Shown one piece after another: positions 1-6,689 of a DNA stretch of 12,391 nucleotides; position 1 is the stretch's first letter; every line of letters begins with the position of its first letter. Position numbers and translations under genes: made by a program. This stretch comes from Halalkaliarchaeum sp036625675 (GTDB taxonomy: Archaea > Halobacteriota > Halobacteria > Halobacteriales > Haloferacaceae). Under the pieces are notes generated by a model. That model was given only the letters and a program-made list of their open reading frames with translations. It was not told the origin of the DNA and searched no databases. Where the stretch lies: positions 1-12,391 of the forward strand of contig JAZKTH010000068.1 of NCBI GenBank assembly GCA_036625675.1, given 5' to 3'.

Positions 1-507
1 TTCGCCCTGACGGTGCTGGGAGTGATCATCACGACGGGAGAACTCCCGTGGGACCTCGTCGACGCATCGAAGGGCTGGCGCGACCCCGTAGCTGTACCCG
101 GGTTCGTCTACGTGTACTCGTCGCTCGGGGCGCTCGGATACGTGTTCACGCGGCTGATCACTCAACTCGACGAGTTCGTCGAGTGGGGGGACGTCGATCG
201 ACTCGCGGAGATGGGGCTCCGAATTCCGGCGGCGTGGATCCTCGCTGCGGGCGTTTATCTGTTCCTCCCAGTATTCGCTCCGGAATCGAACGGGGACAAC
301 ACGGCGTGGTTTGCAGCGGGACTTTCCTTCCTCGTGGGTCTCTACGTCAACGTCGCGTTCAAGTCCCTGGGCGGGCTCGCGGTGCGGCTACTGGGACGGA
401 CGGCCGATCAGGGGTCAGAGGGATCGAAATCGTCGACGGGGTCGGAAAAACCGAAGTCATCGGCGGCGTCGGAAGGAGCGAGCAGCTCCAGCTCCACGGA
501 CCAGTAG
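1..507 (+). CDS. Membrane protein of unknown function, C-terminal part (5' end outside window)
   Basis: The reading frame is open from the first base, so the start lies upstream; 168 residues are visible before the TAG stop. I do not recognise the family. Counting from the first visible residue, there is the end of a hydrophobic stretch (1-11), then three probable membrane segments at about 29-52, 75-93 and 101-119. A short acidic loop (54-71) lies between the first two. The last about 34 residues (135-168) are a Ser/Gly/Lys/Glu-rich low-complexity tail with a run of five serines, probably disordered and probably cytoplasmic. An internal ATG at position 13 exists but would cut into a membrane segment, so it is not taken as the start. 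The gene converges on the FG-GAP gene, with 54 bases between the stops and no gene there. That it is coding is well supported by the hydrophobic pattern; function is unknown. Confidence 0.7.
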   Translation, partial: FALTVLGVIITTGELPWDLVDASKGWRDPVAVPGFVYVYSSLGALGYVFTRLITQLDEFVEWGDVDRLAEMGLRIPAAWILAAGVYLFLPVFAPESNGDNTAWFAAGLSFLVGLYVNVAFKSLGGLAVRLLGRTADQGSEGSKSSTGSEKPKSSAASEGASSSSSTDQ

Positions 508-561
508 CCGGCCCCGCAGGCGGAGGTCGGAACAAGCGACCCGGGTCCTGTAGACCGGTCC

Positions 562-1974
562 TCAGGGATCCGCCGCGCCGGGATGCTGAATCTCGAGCTC
601 CCGGCACGGCTCCGGCGACTCGATTGCCGTCTCGTGACCCCCCGGCCACCGCACCCGGAGTCGGGCCGGGGTCGCCTCGCCGAGGCCGAAGTGGGCCACG
701 GGCTCCGACTGGCCGAGGTAGTTGCTCCCGGCGTCGACGACCCGGCGCTGCCGGCCCTCGTCGGTGTCCAGTTCGACGATCGCTCCCCGGGCGGGCGCTC
801 CCTCCACCGTCGTCGGCGCGACCCGGAGCCAGTCGTTGTCGTTCTCGACGGCGTACAGCGAGAGGGGCTGGGCCGCGAGTTCGCCATGTACTACCAGAAG
901 CTCCAGCGTCCCGTCGCCGTCGAGGTCCGCGGTCACGGCGCCGGTTCCGAGTCCGGTCGGCTCCAGCGCCGATCCCGGGTCCAGTTCCGTCCAGCCGTCT
1001 GCAGTCCGGCGAAAGAGGTCGTTCGGACCGCCCAGACAGTTCCTGAAAAGCTCCATACGTCCGTCGTTGTCGAAGTCCCCCGCGACCAGCGTCCGCGTGC
1101 GCGTCCGTTTGGAGAATCCTTCGGGCGCGACGTCCTCGAAGCGCTCCCCGGACGTGCGGAATATCCGTCCGGGACCTTCCCAGTTCCCGACCGCCAGCTC
1201 GAAGGCCCCCGTCGTCGCCGTCCGTTCACGGCTCGCCGCAGTCCCCCGCTTCCGGGCGTCGGTGACGCCGACCAGGGCCAATCCCCTGGCGTCCCCGTCC
1301 GGATCCGCAACCCCCAGGTCGGCGGCGACGTCGGAAAACTGGCCCCGTTCGTTCCGGAACAGTCGGTTCGGCCCGGCGTCCACCCCGAGGTACAGGTCCA
1401 TCCGCTCGGAGACGAGCGGTCCGGCGTACACCGACCGACCGCCGCAGACGACGTCCAGCCCGAGCGCGGGCGCCATGTCGGTGAGTTCGCCGTCGTCCCC
1501 GAGTTCGTAGTACCGGAGTTCGCTCCCGTGGGACGCGACCGCGACGCCGTACTGTCCGGTCCCGAGCCGATCGAGCGCTGCAACCGACCGACCGGCCCTG
1601 AAGTTCTCGCGGCCGGCGTTGACTTCGAGGGCGAACACGTCCCGCCAGACGTCCCGATCGGGAGCCACACGGTCGAGCAACAGGTCGGCGTCGTCGGTCG
1701 CGCCGCCGTAGGTGTCGGTGTTGTGAACGTACACCTCCTCGGAGCCGTCGGCGTCGAGGTCGGCCGCCGCAACGGCGATGGCGTGCCGGCCCTCGTCAGC
1801 TACGATGCCGCACGCCCGGTCCACGAGCCTGTCGCCCTCGACCTGGTACAGCCGGTTCCCCCCACCGTAGCCCGAGACGAACACGAGCGGTCCCCCACGT
1901 CCCGGCGTGACGGCCGCGCCGTACCCTCGCATCGGCGCGTTGTCCGCGAGACGGTCGGAGACATCGTCGAACAT
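562..1974 (-). CDS. FG-GAP/VCBS repeat protein with C-terminal ASPIC/UnbV domain (CRTAC1-like)
   Basis: The 470-residue protein carries FG-GAP/VCBS beta-propeller repeats, seen as calcium-loop motifs of the D-x-D-x-D-G type: DLDADGSEE (72-80), DFDNDGRME (300-308) and DLDGDGTLE (350-358), plus degenerate copies such as the PGRGG segment near 24-28. Residues about 396-460 match the ASPIC/UnbV domain (GAIVEL, then GSNYLGQSEP, HFGLG and VRWPGG). No signal peptide, lipobox or Tat motif is visible, so a cytoplasmic place is inferred although most FG-GAP proteins are exported. The start is taken as the ATG at 1974, which has a GAGGGGAG sequence a few bases upstream; the in-frame GTG at 1986 would add only four residues (MRGD) and would contain that site. 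It lies 100 bases downstream of glpC on the same strand and could be read through from the glp operon, but a functional link is not shown. Role unknown; possibly binding of calcium, carbohydrate or protein partners. Confidence 0.85.
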   Translation of the reverse strand: MFDDVSDRLADNAPMRGYGAAVTPGRGGPLVFVSGYGGGNRLYQVEGDRLVDRACGIVADEGRHAIAVAAADLDADGSEEVYVHNTDTYGGATDDADLLLDRVAPDRDVWRDVFALEVNAGRENFRAGRSVAALDRLGTGQYGVAVASHGSELRYYELGDDGELTDMAPALGLDVVCGGRSVYAGPLVSERMDLYLGVDAGPNRLFRNERGQFSDVAADLGVADPDGDARGLALVGVTDARKRGTAASRERTATTGAFELAVGNWEGPGRIFRTSGERFEDVAPEGFSKRTRTRTLVAGDFDNDGRMELFRNCLGGPNDLFRRTADGWTELDPGSALEPTGLGTGAVTADLDGDGTLELLVVHGELAAQPLSLYAVENDNDWLRVAPTTVEGAPARGAIVELDTDEGRQRRVVDAGSNYLGQSEPVAHFGLGEATPARLRVRWPGGHETAIESPEPCRELEIQHPGAADP

Positions 1975-2009
1975 ATCTCCCCTCACACGTCAGCAGGGAA
2001 GAGCGTGCG

Positions 2010-2044
2010 GGTTCGAATCATTTCGCGGGAACTCGCATCGAACC
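2010..2044. repeat. Short inverted repeat upstream of the FG-GAP gene
   Basis: GGTTCGA (2010-2016) is matched by TCGAACC (2038-2044), a perfect 7-bp inverted repeat with a 21-base spacer, lying 36-70 bases before the ATG at 1974. An A/T-rich stretch on the minus strand (GAAATGATTC, near 2015-2024) between the arms could be the promoter box. This may be a regulator site, but a 7-bp match can arise by chance. Confidence 0.25.
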
Positions 2045-2059
2045 GGCGCGAGGGCGCCG
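2044..2059 (-). terminator. Hairpin just after glpC, possible transcript end
   Basis: A perfect 6-bp stem (CGGCGC/GCGCCG) with a 4-base loop begins 15 bases after the glpC stop codon. It is all G and C and no T-run follows on the minus strand, so it is not a classic archaeal U-tract terminator. It may protect the 3' end of the glpABC message or mark the boundary with the FG-GAP gene. Confidence 0.3.
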
Positions 2060-2074
2060 AAGGGTCTGAAACCG

Positions 2075-3367
2075 CTATCCCGGGACGAGCGCCGCCTCGA
2101 GTAGCTGCAGCGGATGTTTGACCTCGTATCCGGTGCCGTGTTCCATCTGCATCGCGCAGGTCGGGCACTCGGTCATGCCGACGTCGCCCTCGGCTTCCTC
2201 CATGTGGTGGAACATCTCCTTCCCGATCTCCATGGAGGCCTCGTACTTCTCGGACTTCCAGCCGTAGGTGCCGGAGATGCCGGAGCAGGAGTCGCCCACG
2301 TCATCGATCGTGACCCCGTCGACGTCCCCGAACAGCTCGACCGCCTGCCTGTCGAGCCCCTGGTTCCTGGCGTGACACGGGGCGTGATACGCCAGCGCCG
2401 GATGATCGAGATCCGCGTCCTCCAGTTCCGCTTCGAGGTCCTCGTGGATCCGGAGGTACTCGAGGGCCTCGTAGGTGTGGGTCGAGACGTCGTCGATGCG
2501 GTCGATGTCGAAAAGCTCCGGATACTCCTTCCGCAGGGAAAGCGAACAGGATGTACAGGAGGCGATCACGTCGGCGCCGTCGTCGATCGCCCTGGCGAGC
2601 GACTCGACGTTCGTCTCCGCGGCCCGCCGGGCGTCCGAGAGCATCCCGTTGGCGAACATCGGCGTCCCCGAACACCGCTGTTCGGGCACCATCACCTCAT
2701 AGCCCAGCTCCTCGAACACCCGCACCATCGCTTTGCCGACCTCGGGGGTGTTGTAGTTGGAGTAGCAGCCGTGGAAGTACGCCACCCGCTTTTCCTCGCT
2801 ATCGACCTGGGCGCCGCCGCGTTCGCGCCACCACTCCCTGAACGTCTGCGTCGCGAACGCCGGGAACTCGCGCTCGCTCGGGAGCCCGAGCAGTTTCTCG
2901 TTGAGCTTCCTCGTCACCTTCATCCCCATCACGAAGTTGACGAGCCGGGGGACCTTGCTCCCGATCCCCGCGAGCAGGCCGTAGTTCGCCAGGATCCGGT
3001 TCCGGACGTACTCCCGGGAGAGCTTGTTCATTTGCTCGTCGACGTACTCCCCGCGGGCCTGGTTGTGCATCTGCGCCAGCGGAACCTCCGAGGGACAGGA
3101 GCTATCACATCTGAGACAGTTGGAGCACGAGAGGATGGAGTCGTCGATGTCGGCGTCCTCCTTTCGCTTGAGGCGCCACTGCTCGGGTCCCTGGAACTTC
3201 GGTCCGGGGAACTCGTCGTCGACCTCCGCCACCGGGCACGACGTCTCGCACGTGGTGCACTTGTAGCAGGAGTCCGCGCCGGCCCGGAGGTCCATCTCCC
3301 GCTCGGGGAACACATCGATCGGTTCGACTGCGTCGTCGGATGGTTGTCGTTGCTCGCGTTCGCTCAT
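2075..3367 (-). CDS. glpC: Anaerobic glycerol-3-phosphate dehydrogenase subunit C (iron-sulfur subunit)
   Basis: This is the iron-sulfur subunit of the GlpABC dehydrogenase, which carries electrons from the flavin subunit to the membrane quinone pool. The 430-residue protein has two ferredoxin-type [4Fe-4S] motifs: C34-x2-C37-x2-C40-x3-C44-P and C81-x2-C84-x2-C87-x3-C91-P. Two cysteine-rich CCG domains follow. The first has GC201, C232-S-G-T-P and C271-x2-C274; the second has HAPC331H, C361-S-G and C401-P-T-C404. This is the normal domain order and roughly the usual length for GlpC. There is no clear transmembrane helix; the stretch 125-150 is mildly hydrophobic and could help membrane contact. 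The ATG at 3367 overlaps the glpB stop by four bases (ATGA), so translation is probably coupled. Related CCG proteins (glycolate oxidase GlcF, heterodisulfide reductase HdrD) are less likely given the glpA-glpB partners. Confidence 0.93.
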   Translation of the reverse strand: MSEREQRQPSDDAVEPIDVFPEREMDLRAGADSCYKCTTCETSCPVAEVDDEFPGPKFQGPEQWRLKRKEDADIDDSILSCSNCLRCDSSCPSEVPLAQMHNQARGEYVDEQMNKLSREYVRNRILANYGLLAGIGSKVPRLVNFVMGMKVTRKLNEKLLGLPSEREFPAFATQTFREWWRERGGAQVDSEEKRVAYFHGCYSNYNTPEVGKAMVRVFEELGYEVMVPEQRCSGTPMFANGMLSDARRAAETNVESLARAIDDGADVIASCTSCSLSLRKEYPELFDIDRIDDVSTHTYEALEYLRIHEDLEAELEDADLDHPALAYHAPCHARNQGLDRQAVELFGDVDGVTIDDVGDSCSGISGTYGWKSEKYEASMEIGKEMFHHMEEAEGDVGMTECPTCAMQMEHGTGYEVKHPLQLLEAALVPG

Positions 3368-4752
3368 CGTGTTTCCTCCGTCGCTGCTGCGGCCGCCCGC
3401 CCGGCGACTAGACCGGTCGAGAGCGAGACGCCGCTGGCCGACTTCTCCCTGGCGACGTCTGCGCCGCCCAGCACCGCGCCCGCGGCGAAGACGTTCTCGA
3501 ACGCCGGCTCGCCCTCGGCGTCGACCGGCCGAAGACGACCGTCCGTCTCGAGGCCGAACCGGGCGAACTCGTGGTCGCCGAACGCGTCGTCGACGAACCA
3601 GTCGTAGCGGTCCTCCGGATGGGGAACCGGCACGCCGAACACCCGCTCGTAGACGCCCTCTCGATCGGAGTCGAGTCCCTTGCCGACCAGCCCGCCAGTC
3701 GCGAGGACGTACGCGTCGGCCGCGTAGGGCACGCGGCTGCCGCTCCGGTCGATCGAGACCGACTCCACGGAACCGTCCGGCGAGACGTCCCGATCGACGG
3801 CCCGGACGCCGGTCTCGAAGCGTACTCCCTCGGCGTCCAGCGCCTCGGTGAGGCGGTCCTCGAGCCGGAGCCCGGGGAGGCTGGGCGGCCCCATCGGGAG
3901 TTCGAAGACGTCGACGCCGAGCCGGTCGGCGACCTCCTCGCGCACGGCCGCGGCCTCCCTGTGCCCCAGGAACGCGGGGAATCCGACTCGGATCCGTCCC
4001 GACTCCGACACGGAATCGGCGAACTCCTCGAGGTGGGGTTCGACCGCCCGGGCCAGCGCCGTTCGGGCGGGAACCCCGTCGAGGGGTTCGTCCTCGTCGA
4101 GCGCCCGGGCGAACCGGGTGATCTTCGCGTCGTCACGGAACGCCTCCGCGAACTCGACCTCCGCGCCTTCCACCGGGAACGGGACTCCGGTGGCCACGAG
4201 GCCGTCCGCGACGACCCGCGCGTCGTAGGCCGTGAGCGACCGGAACCCGACCACGAGCATGGGGCGCTCGTCGCTCGCGATACCGGCGGCCGACGACGCG
4301 GGATACCTCGCCGTCGGTTTGACCGTTCCGCCGAACGTCGGGAACAGCGCGTTTCGGTCCGTGTGGTCCCCGAGGTAGGCGTCGCCGGTGACGTCGTCGA
4401 ACAGCGCCAGCCCGTCCCGCAAAGCGTCGGGTCCGACGGTCGAGTACGGGTGTTCGTCCGGAAGTTCCGGCAGCGCGTCGTAGGGGTTCACGACAGGTCC
4501 CTCCAGATCCGGCAGATCGGCCACCACAGTCCCGGGAGCTCCCTCGATTCCGCCGTCCGACCCGAGTTCCCGGTCCCCGCCGGCTCGATCCGGAACGTAC
4601 CCGAGCGCGTCGACGAGCCCGGAGGACTGCCGGAGGGTGCTTTTCTTGTACGAGACCAGCCTGACGTCCGCCCCCTCGCGGGCCGCCGCGATCGCGGCCG
4701 TCGTTCCGGCGAGCCCGCCGCCGAGCACGAGCACGTCGCTTTCAATCGCCAT
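3364..4752 (-). CDS. glpB: Anaerobic glycerol-3-phosphate dehydrogenase subunit B (flavoprotein)
   Basis: This is the second flavoprotein subunit of the GlpABC complex, thought to link GlpA to GlpC. The 462-residue protein opens with a Rossmann FAD-binding motif (LVLGGGLAGTTAAIAAA, about 8-24) and an early KKSTLRQSSG segment (about 36-45) typical of GlpB. Near the C-terminus, ENVFAAGAVLGGAD and the following SGVSLSTGLVAGRAAA form the usual second FAD-contact region. A central motif (VGFRSLTAYDA) also fits GlpB. Length is slightly above the bacterial subunit (about 420). The ATG at 4752 lies inside the end of glpA (11-base overlap), and the stop overlaps glpC by four bases. The tight packing and order A-B-C match known glp operons, which raises confidence over a generic FAD-dependent oxidoreductase call. 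Confidence 0.92.
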   Translation of the reverse strand: MAIESDVLVLGGGLAGTTAAIAAAREGADVRLVSYKKSTLRQSSGLVDALGYVPDRAGGDRELGSDGGIEGAPGTVVADLPDLEGPVVNPYDALPELPDEHPYSTVGPDALRDGLALFDDVTGDAYLGDHTDRNALFPTFGGTVKPTARYPASSAAGIASDERPMLVVGFRSLTAYDARVVADGLVATGVPFPVEGAEVEFAEAFRDDAKITRFARALDEDEPLDGVPARTALARAVEPHLEEFADSVSESGRIRVGFPAFLGHREAAAVREEVADRLGVDVFELPMGPPSLPGLRLEDRLTEALDAEGVRFETGVRAVDRDVSPDGSVESVSIDRSGSRVPYAADAYVLATGGLVGKGLDSDREGVYERVFGVPVPHPEDRYDWFVDDAFGDHEFARFGLETDGRLRPVDAEGEPAFENVFAAGAVLGGADVAREKSASGVSLSTGLVAGRAAAAATEETR

Positions 4753-6526
4753 GGGTCCCCTCCGAGCCCGCGTTCCTCTCCCGTTCCGTCGGATCCGCCG
4801 CAGTCGAGGAGTCCATCCCGGTCCCGGTCTCCCCGGGCGGAGGTCCCCCCGAATCGAACGACGAGAAGTCGATGGACTCGCCCTCGTCCGCCTCGCGACG
4901 GCCGGCAGGATCGCCGTCGTGGTTCATCGTCGTCGCGTGCAGCATGTGAGTGAGCATCGCCTGAGAGAGCTGTTCACCCCACAGCGAGTGCCGGACTCCT
5001 TTGAATCGTTCCCGGTAGAGTTCGTCGCGGGCGTCGCGGGCGACCGCCTCCCCGTGAGCCGGGTAGAGCTCGGCGGCGATGCGGTGGGTACAGAAGCCAC
5101 CCTGGCAGTTTCCCATCGACGCCCTGGTCCTGATCCGGACCGCGTTGAGGTCCGATCCGGCGTCGCCGATCGCGTCACGGATCTCGGCCCGGGTGACCGC
5201 CTCGCACTCGCAGACCACCGGATTTGGCTCGTCGGTCCCGAGCACCTTCGGCGCGCGAGACCCGAGCCGCTGGACGCTCCGTCGACTGACGGGGGAACGC
5301 AGGCCGAACTCGTCCATGTACTCCTCCAGAACGTGAGGTTCCTCGGAACCGGGAAGCGGGTGATCGGCGGTCTCGCAACCGGCGTCGACCCCGAGCCTGT
5401 CACAGACGTGGTCGGTCACGTCCTCGGCCATCAGCCGGTAGGTCGTGAGCTTCCCGCCGACGATAGTCGTCAGTCCCGGCAGGTCGTCCCGCTCGGCGTG
5501 GTCGAGAAGGAAGTGATCCCGGGTGATGTCCGTCGGGTCGTCGGTCCCTGTTTCCGGCGGTTCGTACAGCGGTCGGACGCCCCAGAACGAGCGGAGCGTC
5601 CGCGCGTCCCGTAGCGCGGGGACCAGTTCCGCGAGCGTGTCGATCATCAGGTCGACCTCCCACTGCTCTTCGCGGTACTCCTCGGGGTCGCCCACCTCCT
5701 CGTCGGTGGTCCCCAGGATGCACGCCGTCTCGTGGGGGACGACGATGTCGGCGTCGCCCTTCGGGCGGCAGCGGTTGATCACCGTGTCGACCTGGCGGAC
5801 GTTCATCACGGTCATCACGCCCTTCGACGGCCTGACCTCGATGTCGACGCCGGCGAGTTCCCCGATCCGGCCGGCCCAGGCGCCGGTCGCGTTCACCACG
5901 TGGTCGGCGTAGATGCGCTCCGTGGTGCCCGGCTCCCGGTGAGTTCGCTTCCCCGGTCCGGTGTCGTGTTCGACCTCGACGCCGACGACGGTCCCGTTCT
6001 CCAGAAGTACGTCAGTCACTTCCGCGTGCGTTTCCACGCGTGCACCGTGCGTTTCGGCGTCCGCCGCGTTGGCCACGCACAGCCGGAACGGGTCGATCGC
6101 GGCGTCGGGGACCGCGATCGCCCTGTCGACGTCGGACGCGAGGTACGGCTCCCGACGCCGGGCCTCCTCGCCGGAGATCACCTCCGCGGGGATGTCGCAC
6201 TCCCGACAGCCGTCGAGTTTCTCCTGGAAGTATTCCTCGCTGTCCTCCGGGCGCTTCACGAACAGCCCCCCGGTGTCCTCGATGCAGTGTCCCGCGATGT
6301 CCCGCAGGACGCGGTTCTCGGCCATGCACTCGCGGGCACTTTTCCGATCGGAGACCGCGTACCGACCCCCGCTGTGGAGCAGCCCGTGCATGCGGCCAGT
6401 GGTGCCGTGCGTCAGGTTGCCTTTCTCGACGAGGACAGCGTCCAGGCCCCGCATCGCCAGGTCCCTGACGACGCCGCAGCCGGTCGACCCCCCGCCGACG
6501 ACGACGACATCGACTGGATCGCTCAT
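4742..6526 (-). CDS. glpA: Anaerobic glycerol-3-phosphate dehydrogenase subunit A (catalytic, FAD)
   Basis: The catalytic subunit oxidises sn-glycerol-3-phosphate to dihydroxyacetone phosphate using FAD. In the 594-residue protein, the FAD-binding motif VVVVGGGSTGCGVVRDLAMRG sits at 7-27, followed by the dehydrogenase signature GTTGRMHGLLHSGGRYA (41-57). Further family motifs are VVNATGAWAG (210-219), RPSKGV (232-237), SFWGVRPLY (313-321) and TTIVGGKLTTYR (353-364). A BFD-like [2Fe-2S] domain follows, with C439-x-C441 and C474-x4-C479 (MGNCQGGFC); it is present in GlpA but absent from aerobic GlpD. After about residue 535 there is a 60-residue Gly/Ser/Asp/Glu-rich tail, likely disordered, making it longer than the E. 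coli subunit (542). The start is the ATG at 6526, with a TAAA box about 29 bases upstream and no ribosome binding site, so a nearly leaderless message is likely. First gene of the glpABC operon, divergent from glpK. Confidence 0.95.
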   Translation of the reverse strand: MSDPVDVVVVGGGSTGCGVVRDLAMRGLDAVLVEKGNLTHGTTGRMHGLLHSGGRYAVSDRKSARECMAENRVLRDIAGHCIEDTGGLFVKRPEDSEEYFQEKLDGCRECDIPAEVISGEEARRREPYLASDVDRAIAVPDAAIDPFRLCVANAADAETHGARVETHAEVTDVLLENGTVVGVEVEHDTGPGKRTHREPGTTERIYADHVVNATGAWAGRIGELAGVDIEVRPSKGVMTVMNVRQVDTVINRCRPKGDADIVVPHETACILGTTDEEVGDPEEYREEQWEVDLMIDTLAELVPALRDARTLRSFWGVRPLYEPPETGTDDPTDITRDHFLLDHAERDDLPGLTTIVGGKLTTYRLMAEDVTDHVCDRLGVDAGCETADHPLPGSEEPHVLEEYMDEFGLRSPVSRRSVQRLGSRAPKVLGTDEPNPVVCECEAVTRAEIRDAIGDAGSDLNAVRIRTRASMGNCQGGFCTHRIAAELYPAHGEAVARDARDELYRERFKGVRHSLWGEQLSQAMLTHMLHATTMNHDGDPAGRREADEGESIDFSSFDSGGPPPGETGTGMDSSTAADPTERERNAGSEGTHGD

Positions 6527-6550
6527 TCGGTGGGGACTTCGTGCGCTGCC

Positions 6551-6560
6551 ACTTTAGGCT
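6551..6560 (-). promoter_or_regulatory. Probable promoter box of glpABC
   Basis: On the minus strand this reads AGCCTAAAGT, the most A/T-rich stretch before glpA, centred about 29 bases before the ATG. That spacing fits an archaeal TATA box driving a nearly leaderless message. The match to the usual haloarchaeal TTTAWA-like box is only fair. Confidence 0.45.
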
Positions 6561-6562
6561 AT

Positions 6563-6609
6563 CTCCGTTCCGGGCTCCCCACGCCGGGGGAATCGTTCTC
6601 GGAACGGAG
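6563..6609. promoter_or_regulatory. Perfect 10-bp inverted repeat between glpA and glpK (candidate shared operator)
   Basis: CTCCGTTCCG at 6563-6572 is exactly matched by its reverse complement CGGAACGGAG at 6600-6609, with a 27-base spacer and about 37 bases from arm centre to arm centre (3.5 helical turns). A smaller TCCCC/GGGGA match (6576-6580 with 6587-6591) lies inside. The element is upstream of the candidate promoter boxes of both divergent genes, as expected for a regulator acting on the whole glycerol block. The protein that might bind it is unknown, and no regulator gene lies in the window. Confidence 0.5.
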
Positions 6610-6630
6610 GGTGTGTGCTCCGGCAGGGGG

Positions 6631-6640
6631 AAAGATTATC
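6631..6640 (+). promoter_or_regulatory. Possible promoter box of glpK
   Basis: AAAGATTATC, preceded by a G-rich run, is the most A/T-rich stretch upstream of glpK. Its centre is about 54 bases before the ATG, which would give a leader of roughly 29 bases. A weaker alternative (GGATTACG, near 6655-6662) would give a leaderless message. There is no ribosome binding site before the ATG, which favours a short or absent leader, so the choice is open. Confidence 0.35.
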
Positions 6641-6689
6641 CCGGTACTGGGACAGGATTACGGGTAACGCCCGAACGGGAGTACGAACC

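Noticed and set aside
508..561. Imperfect hairpin between the convergent first two genes as a terminator
   Set aside because: The stem (CCGGGTC with GACCGG) needs a bulge and has no T-run on either strand, so the support is too weak to list as a feature.
2008..2024. tRNA T-arm-like sequence GGTTCGAATC, possible tRNA fragment or attachment site
   Set aside because: The bases around it cannot form a T-stem, no acceptor or anticodon arm is near, and no integrase is present.
583..2121. Long plus-strand frame (512 codons) opposite the FG-GAP gene
   Set aside because: It lacks family motifs and has a composition expected from the antisense of GC-rich coding DNA; the minus strand carries clear FG-GAP/ASPIC motifs.
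2114..4953. Two long plus-strand frames (2114-3607 and 3571-4953) opposite glpB and glpC
   Set aside because: Antisense shadows: rich in Arg, Pro, Val and Gly with no recognisable domains, while the minus strand has complete GlpB and GlpC motifs.
6615..6689. 25-codon N-terminal extension of glycerol kinase
   Set aside because: The added residues are unlike the conserved kinase N-terminus and would cover the promoter and possible regulator sites.
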